Assembly: GCF_000337375.1 (NCBI RefSeq)
Contig: NZ_AOJG01000030.1
Coordinates: 66,585 to 114,956, forward strand
Direction: 5' to 3'
Length of the DNA: 48,372 bases
Origin: Halorubrum lipolyticum DSM 21995
Lineage (GTDB): Archaea > Halobacteriota > Halobacteria > Halobacteriales > Haloferacaceae
This document shows, piece by piece, positions 24,380 to 32,137 of the stretch (positions are counted from its first letter, which is position 1; the number at the start of each line of letters is the position of its first letter). Both the position numbers and the translations under genes were made by a program. Below the pieces are notes generated by a model, which saw only the letters and a program-made list of their open reading frames with translations, searched no databases and was not told where the DNA came from.

Positions 24380-24506
24380 CTCTCACGCTTGGCTATTTAT
24401 ATACCACGTTGCCAGCGACAGTCTGCAACACCCACTCCCGGTATAGACTGCAACCGGGATCAACTGAATTGCGGCACGTACCTCAAACGGATCTCTTCGC
24501 GGCGTT

Positions 24507-25913
24507 TCAGTCGTGCGAGTGACTGTGCGCGCCGTGGTCGTGGGCGGCGTCGTCGCCCTCGTCGTCGTGCGTGTGGTCCTGCCCGTCGGGGTCGGTCTCG
24601 CCGAGCACCTCCGCGCCCTCCCCGTCGATCATGTCCATATTCTTGAGGTTGTCCCGCTCCTCGAAGTCCTCGACGGCCTCCATCACGTCCTCCTGGGTGA
24701 TCGTCATCCGGTCCTCGGTGAGCGCGCCGAGGACCGCCTCGCGGAGCACCATCCGGAGGTCAGAGCCCGTGAGCCCGGTCGTTCGGTCGGCGACCTCCTC
24801 GGGGTCGAAGTCCGCGATCTGCATCTCGCGGGTGACCACGCGGAGGATGTCCGCGCGCATGTCGCGGTCGGGCTTGGGGAAGTTGACGATCTCGTCGAAG
24901 CGGCGCCACGCGGCCGCGTCGAGCTGGTCCGGGTGGTTGGTCGCGCCGATGAGGAGGACCTCGTCGCGCACGAGCGACACCTCGTCGATCGACTTGAGGA
25001 GGGTGTTGACCGCGCGCTTCAGGGCGGCGTGCTCGTCGGAGCGCCGGGTCTTCGCCACCGAGTCGAACTCGTCGATGAAGAGGATACACGGGGAGAGTCG
25101 CTTGGCGACCTCGAACGTCTTCTCGACGTTCTTCGCGGTCTCGCCGAGGTACTGGCTCGTGATCATCGACATCTTCACCTCGACGAGCGGGATTCCGAGC
25201 TCGTGGGCGAGAGCCCGCGAGACTGTCGTTTTTCCGGTTCCGGGCGGGCCGACGAACAGGAGCTTCCCGATCTCGCGGAGGCCGATGCTCGCGAGGTACT
25301 CGCGGTGTTCGATCGCCTTGACGATCTTCTGGATCTCGCCCTCCTGGTCGCCGGTGAGCACGAGGTCGGCGAGCGTCGTCTCGATCTCCTCGGGCGCGCG
25401 GACGTTGACGAGGTCGAGCATCTCGCCGTCCTCGTCCTCGTCGAAGTACTCCTCGAGGAGCGCGTCGATCCAGACGCGGTCGGCCTGGATCGGGCGGACG
25501 CTGTCGCGCGCCTCCTCGTGGCTCACGGGCGCGTCGAGGTCCTCGGCGAGCTCGAGCGCGGCGACGATCGTCGGGTTGGCGGCGACCCGCTCGTCGTCGG
25601 CGTGGTCGCGATACCACTCCAGCGCCATGGCGGGCTGGGTCAGGGATATCTCGCCGGAGAACTCCGTCCGCTGGGTGAAGAGGAGGTCGGAGACGGCGTC
25701 CCAGGGGTGGTCGACGCCCGTCGCGGTGCGGGTCGTCTCGCTCGTCGCCTTGAGCGGCCGCTCGACGCCGCCCAGAGCGTCGTCGGGGGTGTCGTCGGAC
25801 CAGAACACCTGCCGGAAGCGCGGCGGCAGGTCGTTCTCGTCGAGGTCGCGGTTCTCGGTGTAGAGGTGCGTCGTCAACACGAACTCGACGACGTCGAGCG
25901 CCGGGTCACTCAT
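24507..25913 (-). CDS. AAA-family ATPase with His-rich tail
   Basis: 468 residues. An N-terminal domain of about 190 residues, not recognised, precedes a single AAA module: Walker A GPPGTGKT (222-229, K228), Walker B ILFIDEFDS (277-285), sensor 1 GATNHPDQLD followed by the WRRFDE arginines, and the helical lid TGLTGSDLRMVLREAVLGAL. The lid resembles that of proteasome/FtsH/Vps4-type unfoldases. The tail ends in HDHGAHSHSHD, a possible metal-binding stretch. It stands alone; substrate unknown. Confidence 0.85.
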   Translation of the reverse strand: MSDPALDVVEFVLTTHLYTENRDLDENDLPPRFRQVFWSDDTPDDALGGVERPLKATSETTRTATGVDHPWDAVSDLLFTQRTEFSGEISLTQPAMALEWYRDHADDERVAANPTIVAALELAEDLDAPVSHEEARDSVRPIQADRVWIDALLEEYFDEDEDGEMLDLVNVRAPEEIETTLADLVLTGDQEGEIQKIVKAIEHREYLASIGLREIGKLLFVGPPGTGKTTVSRALAHELGIPLVEVKMSMITSQYLGETAKNVEKTFEVAKRLSPCILFIDEFDSVAKTRRSDEHAALKRAVNTLLKSIDEVSLVRDEVLLIGATNHPDQLDAAAWRRFDEIVNFPKPDRDMRADILRVVTREMQIADFDPEEVADRTTGLTGSDLRMVLREAVLGALTEDRMTITQEDVMEAVEDFEERDNLKNMDMIDGEGAEVLGETDPDGQDHTHDDEGDDAAHDHGAHSHSHD

Positions 25914-26030
25914 CCGCGCGACGTAGCCGCGGGAGGCGGTTAAGCGCGTCGAACCGCGGCCGCGAGCGGCGGCGAGGGAGGGACCGGAGCGCCGGTCCGC
26001 CCGCGGATCGCGCGGGCGCCGTATCGAACG

Positions 26031-26038
26031 CTTATTAG
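26031..26038 (+). promoter_or_regulatory. promoter of the Idi-like gene
   Basis: CTTATTAG lies 24-31 nt before the ATG at 26062, the right spacing for a TATA box with leaderless mRNA. It decides the start in favour of 26062 over the in-frame start at 26044. Confidence 0.5.
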
Positions 26039-26061
26039 CCCTGGTGATCGACCTACTTCGC

Positions 26062-26658
26062 ATGAGCTCCGAGGACGCGGCCGCGGCCGGCGATTCCGCC
26101 GGTGAGGCCGGCACCGACACGGACCACGAGAACGCGCTCCAGGACGTGATCGCCGTCGACCCCGACGACGTGGAGCAGGGGACGGTGAACCGGCTCGACG
26201 CCCACACCGGCGACGGGATCCGCCACCGGGCGTTCACCTGCCTCGTGTACGACACGGACGACCGAATCCTGCTGGCCCAGCGCGCGCCCACCAAGCGGCT
26301 GTGGGACGGCCACTGGGACGGGACGGTCGCCTCTCACCCCGTCGAGGGGCAGTCGCAGGCGGACGCGACCGAACAGCGCCTCGAGGAGGAGCTGGGGATC
26401 ACTCCGGACCAGTACGACGACCTCCGGGTGACGGACAAGTTCGAGTACAAGCGCTACTACCCCAACGAGGGCGTCGAGTGGGAGGTCTGCTCGGTGCTGA
26501 AGGTGACCTTAGACGACACCTCCCTCGATCCCGACGAGGCGGAGATCGGCGGCATGCTGTGGGCCGACTACGAGCACCTCCACGAGAACCCGGCGTTGTA
26601 CCGCCAGCTCCGCCTGTGCCCGTGGTTCGAGATCGCGATGCGGCGCGACTTCTCCTGA
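26062..26658 (+). CDS. idi: type I isopentenyl-diphosphate isomerase-like Nudix protein lacking the catalytic Cys
   Basis: 198 residues. Relative to E. coli Idi the metal ligands are all present: the two His of AHTGDGIRHRAF, H92 in VASHP and the Glu pair in EWEVCSV. The Nudix-like helix is EGQSQADATEQRLEEELGI. The position of catalytic Cys67 (NSVCGHP in E. coli) is alanine, A90 in GTVASHP. Idi interconverts IPP and DMAPP for isoprenoid lipids. Without the Cys the normal isomerase chemistry should fail, so either the mechanism differs or the protein has another role. A type II enzyme elsewhere could do the isomerisation. Confidence 0.85.
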   Translation: MSSEDAAAAGDSAGEAGTDTDHENALQDVIAVDPDDVEQGTVNRLDAHTGDGIRHRAFTCLVYDTDDRILLAQRAPTKRLWDGHWDGTVASHPVEGQSQADATEQRLEEELGITPDQYDDLRVTDKFEYKRYYPNEGVEWEVCSVLKVTLDDTSLDPDEAEIGGMLWADYEHLHENPALYRQLRLCPWFEIAMRRDFS

Positions 26659-26741
26659 CCGGCCCCTGAGCGGACCGACCGACCTTTTCGAGACCGCGAT
26701 CGAAACGGCGACTTGAAGGCGCGCGGGCGACTCCGTCCGGT

Positions 26742-27497
26742 ATGACCGTCGTCGCCGTGCTTGCGAAGCCGCCCCGCGAGGGGCTCGTCGCGACCGGGCT
26801 CGCGGAGTCGACGCCGCTGTCGACCGCCGAGGCCGCCGAACTGTACGAGGCGCTGTTCCGCGACGCCGTCCTCGCGGTCGACCGCTCCGGCGGCGAGCTC
26901 CTCGTGAACTACCCGGTCGACGACGACCTCCCGGCCGAACACCGCACAGACACCTCGCCCGAGGCCGAGCTGCGCGCCCTCGTGGCCGACACCCTCGGCG
27001 GCACCGAGGAGGTCCGGTTCGAGCGGCAGGTCGGGTCGTCGTTCGGCGCGCGCGCCGGAAACACTGTCACCCACCTGCTCCGCGAGGAGAACGCCGACTC
27101 GGTCGCGGTCGTCACCCCGCAGGCGCCGATGCTCTCGCGGACCGTCATCGACTCCGCCGCGATGAAGCTCCGGACGAACGAGGTCGTCCTCGGCCCCTCG
27201 ACCCGCGGACGCACCTACTACGCCGGCTTCACCGCCCCCATCGACTTCGACGGCGCCTTCGAGGACCCCGGCCTCCCGACGCTCGCGGCGCGCGGGGCCG
27301 ACGCCGACCTCGACGTGGAGTTCCTGGCGTCGTCGCCCTCGATGGTTGACGGGGACGACCTGCTCGACGCCGTCCCGCTGCTCCGCGCCCGGTTCGCCGC
27401 CGAGCGCGTGGTCCCAGACTACACCGCGGCGTTCGTCCACGAACACGGCCTCGACGTGGTGGTCGAGGACGGGGAGGCACGGGTCGTCCGAGACTGA
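26742..27497 (+). CDS. DUF2064-type nucleotidyl/glycosyltransferase-like protein
   Basis: 251 residues. It opens VVAVLAKPPREGLVATGLAESTPLSTAEAAELYEALFRDAV, the DUF2064 pattern (K.P..G..KTRL...L....A..LY..FL.D) with the usual basic residues replaced. AVVTPQAPMLSRTVIDSAAMKL and EVVLGPSTRGRTYYAGF continue the GT-A-like Rossmann fold, where the DxD-type position reads TPQAP. The lost acid suggests altered or no transferase activity. It forms a same-strand series with the Idi-like gene and the next gene. Confidence 0.7.
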   Translation: MTVVAVLAKPPREGLVATGLAESTPLSTAEAAELYEALFRDAVLAVDRSGGELLVNYPVDDDLPAEHRTDTSPEAELRALVADTLGGTEEVRFERQVGSSFGARAGNTVTHLLREENADSVAVVTPQAPMLSRTVIDSAAMKLRTNEVVLGPSTRGRTYYAGFTAPIDFDGAFEDPGLPTLAARGADADLDVEFLASSPSMVDGDDLLDAVPLLRARFAAERVVPDYTAAFVHEHGLDVVVEDGEARVVRD

Positions 27498-27563
27498 CAC
27501 GGGTCAGAACTCCGAGCAGCGCGGCTCGAAACCCCGAAAAGGCTCGGCCGCCTATCGCCGGTA

Positions 27564-28034
27564 ATGACCGACGAGAAGGAGGGCACGTTCCTCGTCACGC
27601 ACGCCGAGAGCGACGCCGCGGTGCTGAAAGACGTCACCGACGGGCAGGTGCACACGCTGAGTTCGAACCCCGGGCTCGCGGTCGACGACGCCGTCGAGGC
27701 GACCGTCGCGCCCGACCCGCCGATGGAGGTCACGTATCGGGTCGTTGAGGTCGCCGAGCGGCGCTCCCTCTCGATCGAGGAGAGCGAGGAGCCCCCGACC
27801 GTCCACGAGCGCGAGCTCGCGGCCGAGACGGAGACCGGCGAGCTCGCCCGCGAGGAGCGCGCGGGCGTCGGCGAGGTACACGTGTTGACGCCGCCGGAAG
27901 CAGACACCGCGGACGCGGTCGCGGACGTGATCGACGACCGCGAGGCGACGCTCTCGCGGGCGGCCCGGCTCGGCGTGAATCGCGTCGAGATCCGGTCGGA
28001 GCCGGGCGTGGTCAGCGTTCGGTACCTGCCCTGA
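27564..28034 (+). CDS. haloarchaeal protein of unknown function, probably DUF5812
   Basis: 156 residues. The N-terminal part (GTFLVTHAESDAAVLKDVTDGQVHTLSSNPGLAVDDAVEATVAPDPPMEVTYRVVEV) looks like an OB/beta-barrel-type module. The C-terminal part (GVGEVHVLTPPEADTADAVADVIDDREATLSRAARLGVNRVEIRSEPGVVSVRYLP) is an alpha/beta unit. The family name is from memory. It follows the DUF2064 gene by 66 nt on the same strand. Confidence 0.72.
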   Translation: MTDEKEGTFLVTHAESDAAVLKDVTDGQVHTLSSNPGLAVDDAVEATVAPDPPMEVTYRVVEVAERRSLSIEESEEPPTVHERELAAETETGELAREERAGVGEVHVLTPPEADTADAVADVIDDREATLSRAARLGVNRVEIRSEPGVVSVRYLP

Positions 28035-28058
28035 GCGCGGTACCGAACGGAGGGGCGG

Positions 28059-28406
28059 TCACTCTCGAGCGTCGGTCGAACACGACGGGCCGGCGGCGCT
28101 CTGGACGCGCCAGCCGCCGTCGACGTCACCCGGCCGCGTCTCGTAGTCGACTACCGTCGCGTCGGTGACGGTCGCCGCGCGTACCGGCTCTCCGTCGACC
28201 TCGACCCGCTCGACGCGGAACGGCACGTCGAGGCTGTCCCCGCAGCAGCCGACGTCGACGAACTCCTCGCGGGCGTCCCCGACGGCGACGCGGTCGAGGA
28301 CCCGGGCGAAGTACCCCCGGTAGCGGTCCGTCTCGATCTGGTCGCGTCCCCAGTCGCTGAGCCCCTCCGGGTACGAGAGGACGACGCGGGTGGCGCTCGG
28401 TTCCAT
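28059..28406 (-). CDS. small haloarchaeal protein, unknown function
   Basis: 115 residues (MEPSATRVVLSYPEGLSDWGRDQIETDRYRGYFARVLDRVAVGDAREEFVDVGCCGDSLDVPFRVERVEVDGEPVRAATVTDATVVDYETRPGDVDGGWRV...). The CCGDSLDVP motif is distinctive, and the acidic beta-rich composition is protein-like. It is divergent from secF. No function can be given. Confidence 0.65.
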   Translation of the reverse strand: MEPSATRVVLSYPEGLSDWGRDQIETDRYRGYFARVLDRVAVGDAREEFVDVGCCGDSLDVPFRVERVEVDGEPVRAATVTDATVVDYETRPGDVDGGWRVQSAAGPSCSTDARE

Positions 28407-28548
28407 GCGTCGCGGTACGGTCCCTGCCGTCTAAGCCGTTGCGGCGCGGTGCGTCGCCCCGCGACCGACCGCGAGCGATCCCTGCGGACGGAACGCGCTC
28501 GCGAGTGAGTAAGAAGGCTTATTCGCGCCCGCGCAGGAAGCGGTATTT

Positions 28549-29430
28549 ATGGTAGCGATCGAGGTACCGGAGGTCAACTACACCGAGTACTCGAACCGGC
28601 AGCTCGTGGCGGTCCCGCTCGCGGTCCTCGTTCTCTCGCTCGCCATCATCGGCGGGTGGTACCTGGTCACGGGCGCGCCGGCGAATCTCGGGTTGGAGTT
28701 CACGGGCGGCGTGGAGCTCCGGATCGCCGACGACGGCGGCGACGTAGAACAGCAGATCGAGACCGCGTTCGAGCGACAGCCCGACTCGGTCCGGTCGATC
28801 CCCGCGGACGACGTGTACGTGGTGACGTTCCGGGCGGCCGACGAGGACCCCGGTAGCTTGGCCGAGGACCTGTCCACACAGGCCGACGAGGCCGGCTTAT
28901 CCACGAGCGCGATCGACCAGGTGTCCCCCAGCTTCGCGTCCGACACGGCCCGGACCGCGGTCTTCGGCGTCGCGCTCGCCTTCCTCGGGATGAGCGTGCT
29001 CGTGTTCGCGCTGTTCCGGACGTTCGTCCCGTCGATCGCGGTCGTCGCGTCGGCCTTCTCCGACCTGGTGGTTCCCATCGCGGTGATGAATCTCCTCGGG
29101 ATCCAGATGACGCTCGGAACGATCGCGGCGCTTCTCATGATCATCGGATACAGCGTCGACTCCGACATCCTGTTGAACAACTCCGTGCTGCGCCGGACCG
29201 GCGACTTCTACGAGTCGGTGAGCCGCGCGACGCGGACCGGTGTCACGATGACGCTCACGTCGATGGCGGCGATGATCGTGATGGCGGTCGTCGCGTCGCT
29301 GTTCGGCGTCGATCTCCTCCGAAACATCGGGATCATCCTCTCCGTCGGCCTCTGTGCCGACCTGATGAACACGTACCTGCTGAACGTCTCGCTGCTTCGG
29401 TGGTACAAGTTCGAGGGGGTGAAAAACTGA
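28549..29430 (+). CDS. secF: protein translocase accessory subunit SecF
   Basis: 293 residues, six membrane segments. The periplasmic-type loop follows helix 1 with the signature ANLGLEFTGGVELRI. The C-terminal membrane block has AFSDLVVPIAVMNLLGIQMTLGTIAALLMIIGYSVDSDILLNNSVLRR and SVGLCADLMNTYLLNVSLLRWY. With SecD it aids export after SecYEG translocation. ATG 28549 lies about 28 nt behind CTTATTCG. The stop shares one base with the secD start. Confidence 0.93.
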   Translation: MVAIEVPEVNYTEYSNRQLVAVPLAVLVLSLAIIGGWYLVTGAPANLGLEFTGGVELRIADDGGDVEQQIETAFERQPDSVRSIPADDVYVVTFRAADEDPGSLAEDLSTQADEAGLSTSAIDQVSPSFASDTARTAVFGVALAFLGMSVLVFALFRTFVPSIAVVASAFSDLVVPIAVMNLLGIQMTLGTIAALLMIIGYSVDSDILLNNSVLRRTGDFYESVSRATRTGVTMTLTSMAAMIVMAVVASLFGVDLLRNIGIILSVGLCADLMNTYLLNVSLLRWYKFEGVKN

Positions 29431-31019
29431 TGCTCGAACCCATCAAGAACAACTGGCGGATCCTGCTCTTGGTCGTCGTCGTGCTCGGCGCGACGGTGGC
29501 GCTTTTCGCGCCGCAGTTCGGCCCCGAGACCGCTCCCGGCGAGGACGTCTCCGAGGCCCAACAGGGCGTCACGAACCTCCAGTACGGGCTCGACCTGGCG
29601 GGCGGGACCCGAGTCCGGGCCCCCCTCGTCGGCTACACCGCCACCGAGGTCGACTTCGGCGGCGATCAGCCGGACGACGTCGCTAGCGCGATCGCGGGCG
29701 AACTCGAGAACGCCTCGGAGAGCGATATCACCGCAGTCCCCGAGGAGAACGCGGTCGACGTCACGGAGCCGTCGGTCACCGAGGCGCAGTTCAGGGCGGC
29801 GATGGACGCCTCGGGATACGCCTACGAGGACGTTCGCTCCGGCGTGACTCAGGAGACGCGGGACGTCGCGCAGGGGATCATCCAGGACAAGATCGACCAG
29901 ACCGGGCTCTCCGGCGGGACGGTCCAGCAGGTCCAGTCGCTCAGCGGCGAGTACTTCATCCTCGTCGAGGTGCCCGGGGAGAACCGAAGCAGCGTCACCA
30001 GCCTGCTCGAAGAGCGCGGGACCGTCCAGATCGACATCGCGTACCCGACCGACAACGGGACCGCCGTCGAAGAGGAGGTGCTGACGCAGGACGACTTCGC
30101 GGAGCTCGGCTCCGCGGCCCAGAGCGACCGGGGCACCGGAGCGTACGTACCGGTGACCGTCCGGAACACCGCGCCGGAGGGCGAGCAGTCGCCCGCCCAC
30201 AGCTTCCAGCAGGCGGTCGCCGACCGCGAGTTCGCCGAGGAGTACAACTCCGACCTCGACCAGTGCGACTACAGCGAGAATCCGGACGACGTGAGCAAGC
30301 CGTGCCTCCTCCTCACCGTCGACGGCGAGGTCGTCAACTCCTTCGGGATGGACGCCGAGCTCGCGGACAACATGGCGAGCGGCTCGTGGGCCACCGACGG
30401 CGGCTTCCGGCTCACGACGAGCGAGTTCAGCGAGGCCGAGCGGATCGCCATCAACCTGCGCGCCGGCGCGCTCCCGGCCGACCTCGACATCAGCGGACAG
30501 GGGACCTCGCGGTCCATCTCGGCGTCACAGGGTGAGAACTACAAGAACTACTCGCTGGTGACCGGGGTTCTCGCGGTGTTCGCGGTCGCCGGCATGGTGT
30601 TCCTCCGCTACCGCGAGCCCGCGGTGGCGCTGCCGATGATCGTCACGGCGCTCGCCGAGGTGTACGCGCTGCTCGGCTTCGCCGCGCTGTTGAGCTACCC
30701 GGTCGAGCTGGCCGTGATAGCCGGCTTCATCGCGGTGGTCGGGACGGGGGTCGACGACCTCGTGATCATCGCCGACGAGGTGATGAGCGAGGGCGAGGTG
30801 AACTCCCGGAAGGTGTTCAACTCCCGGTTCCGCCGCGCCTTCTGGGTGATCGGTGCGGCCGCGGCGACGACGATCATCGCGATGTCGCCGCTGATGGTGC
30901 TGTCGCTCGGGGACCTGTCAGGGTTCGCGATCTTCACCATCCTCGGCGTGCTGATCGGCGTCCTGATCACCCGCCCCGCGTACGGGGACATCCTGCGTCG
31001 CCTGCTGACGGTCCGGTGA
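29430..31019 (+). CDS. secD: protein translocase accessory subunit SecD
   Basis: 529 residues. Helix 1 is ILLLVVVVLGATVALFAP, followed by the D1 motif LQYGLDLAGGTRVRAPL. A long extracytoplasmic domain (about 60-360) precedes INLRAGALPADLDISGQGTSRSISASQG. Five membrane helices close the protein with VAGFIAVVGTGVDDLVIIADEVM. The order secF then secD is the archaeal one. TGATG coupling with secF indicates one operon. Confidence 0.94.
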   Translation: MLEPIKNNWRILLLVVVVLGATVALFAPQFGPETAPGEDVSEAQQGVTNLQYGLDLAGGTRVRAPLVGYTATEVDFGGDQPDDVASAIAGELENASESDITAVPEENAVDVTEPSVTEAQFRAAMDASGYAYEDVRSGVTQETRDVAQGIIQDKIDQTGLSGGTVQQVQSLSGEYFILVEVPGENRSSVTSLLEERGTVQIDIAYPTDNGTAVEEEVLTQDDFAELGSAAQSDRGTGAYVPVTVRNTAPEGEQSPAHSFQQAVADREFAEEYNSDLDQCDYSENPDDVSKPCLLLTVDGEVVNSFGMDAELADNMASGSWATDGGFRLTTSEFSEAERIAINLRAGALPADLDISGQGTSRSISASQGENYKNYSLVTGVLAVFAVAGMVFLRYREPAVALPMIVTALAEVYALLGFAALLSYPVELAVIAGFIAVVGTGVDDLVIIADEVMSEGEVNSRKVFNSRFRRAFWVIGAAAATTIIAMSPLMVLSLGDLSGFAIFTILGVLIGVLITRPAYGDILRRLLTVR

Positions 31020-31087
31020 GGCGACGCGGGCGGTGCGCCGGGTCGTTCGGCTCGCCGAAGAAAGCTAAGAAGTCGACAAACTATTAC

Positions 31088-31103
31088 TTTAGACCCTTCT
31101 AAA
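31088..31103 (+). promoter_or_regulatory. metalloregulator-like palindrome before the GDT1-family gene
   Basis: TTTAGA-CCCT-TCTAAA is a perfect 6-bp inverted repeat in the only AT-rich part of the gap. A TATA-like ACTATTAC lies directly upstream (about 31080-31087). The pattern is close to the TTAGG...CCTAA-type operators of DtxR/MntR/SirR metal repressors, and the next long gene is a candidate Mn/Ca transporter. The regulator itself is not in the window. Confidence 0.45.
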
Positions 31104-31109
31104 TTGACC

Positions 31110-31250
31110 GTGACGACCGACGACCGCCTCGGAGCGATCGGTGTGGCCGGCCCGACCGGCAGGCGAAACCGGACGACAGTCGCCGTGCGGGCGGGGACGC
31201 TCGGGCGGTCGGTTCTGACCGGCGAACGGAGGGAGCGGGGGAGCGCATGA
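31110..31250 (+). CDS. candidate 46-residue leader ORF coupled to the GDT1-family gene
   Basis: A GTG at 31110, about 25 nt behind the TATA-like element, opens 46 codons (MTTDDRLGAIGVAGPTGRRNRTTVAVRAGTL...) without a stop. Its TGA (31248-31250) overlaps the ATG of the transporter as ATGA. The distance fits a leaderless GTG start. The peptide is Arg/Gly/Thr-rich without a known motif. In GC-rich DNA a stop-free stretch of this length occurs by chance, so it may simply be untranslated leader. Confidence 0.3.
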   Translation: MTTDDRLGAIGVAGPTGRRNRTTVAVRAGTLGRSVLTGERRERGSA

Positions 31251-32110
31251 CCGCCTACTCGGAGATCCTGATCGTCGCGTTCGTGGCCCAGTTGGCCGTG
31301 CTCCCGGGCGAGAAGGTGCAGTTCATGATCGCCGCGCTGTCGACGCGGTACGACCCGAAGGTGGTCGTCGCCGCCGCGGGGTCGGCGTTCGCCGGGTGGA
31401 CGGCGGTGGAGATCGCCTTCGGGCAGGCGCTGCAGTCGGCGCTGCCGGGGATCGTGCTCGACGCCGTGACCGCGGTCCTGTTCTTCGTCTTCGCGTACCT
31501 CCTGTACCGGTCGATGCCGGACCGGAGCCAGGGGCGCGTCACCGCCGACGGCGACGACCCAAGGGAGGTCGATTCCGCCGCCGACCCGAAGACTGTCGAT
31601 TCCGACGACGACGACGCGAAGACTGTCGATTCTGCTGACGGCGACGACGCGAAGACTGTCGATTCTGCTGACGGCGACGACCCGACGGCGGCCGATTCGG
31701 GTCCGACGCCGAACGACGCGACCCTCGAGGCGTTGGACTCGGTGACGCTCCCCGGCCCGCTCGACCGGTACGAGGGATCGCTCGGCGGCTTCCTCCCGAT
31801 CTTCGTGCTCATGGCCACCGGGGAGTTCGGCGACAAGACGCAGCTGGTCACGATCGGGCTGGCGGTGCAGTACGGGGTGACCTCCGCCATCTGGGTCGGC
31901 GAGATGCTGGCGATCATCCCGATCAGCCTCGCGAACGCGTACTTCTTCCACACCTTCGCCCACCGGTTCGACATGCGGCGGGCACACCTCGCGTCCGCGG
32001 GGCTGTTCGCCTTCTTCGGCGCCGACACCGTGCTCTCCATCGTCGCCGGCGTCTCCGTCTGGGAGACGTTCATCGGCGCCGTGAGCGCGGCGGCCGCCGG
32101 GCTGGCGTAG
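31247..32110 (+). CDS. GDT1/TMEM165 (UPF0016) family cation transporter
   Basis: 287 residues in two homologous halves of three membrane helices each. The second half has the intact E-x-G-D-K-T/S motif (EFGDKTQ, E193); in the first half it is degenerate (LPGEKVQ, residues 19-25). The family exports Mn2+ or exchanges Ca2+/Mn2+ for H+ across the membrane. The central loop (about 95-165) is acidic and contains repeated DDAKTVDSADG units coded by a 33-bp repeat near 31585-31690. Divergence of the first motif may change coupling or selectivity. Confidence 0.83.
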   Translation: MTAYSEILIVAFVAQLAVLPGEKVQFMIAALSTRYDPKVVVAAAGSAFAGWTAVEIAFGQALQSALPGIVLDAVTAVLFFVFAYLLYRSMPDRSQGRVTADGDDPREVDSAADPKTVDSDDDDAKTVDSADGDDAKTVDSADGDDPTAADSGPTPNDATLEALDSVTLPGPLDRYEGSLGGFLPIFVLMATGEFGDKTQLVTIGLAVQYGVTSAIWVGEMLAIIPISLANAYFFHTFAHRFDMRRAHLASAGLFAFFGADTVLSIVAGVSVWETFIGAVSAAAAGLA

Positions 32111-32137
32111 GTCGTCGAGCGCCTCCGGGACCACGGG

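Noticed and set aside
24513-25943. 476-codon plus-strand frame antisense to the AAA ATPase
   Set aside because: Walker A and B motifs read on the minus strand.
30695-32134. 479-codon minus-strand frame antisense to the secD end and the GDT1 gene
   Set aside because: Both plus-strand genes have clear family motifs, so this is a shadow.
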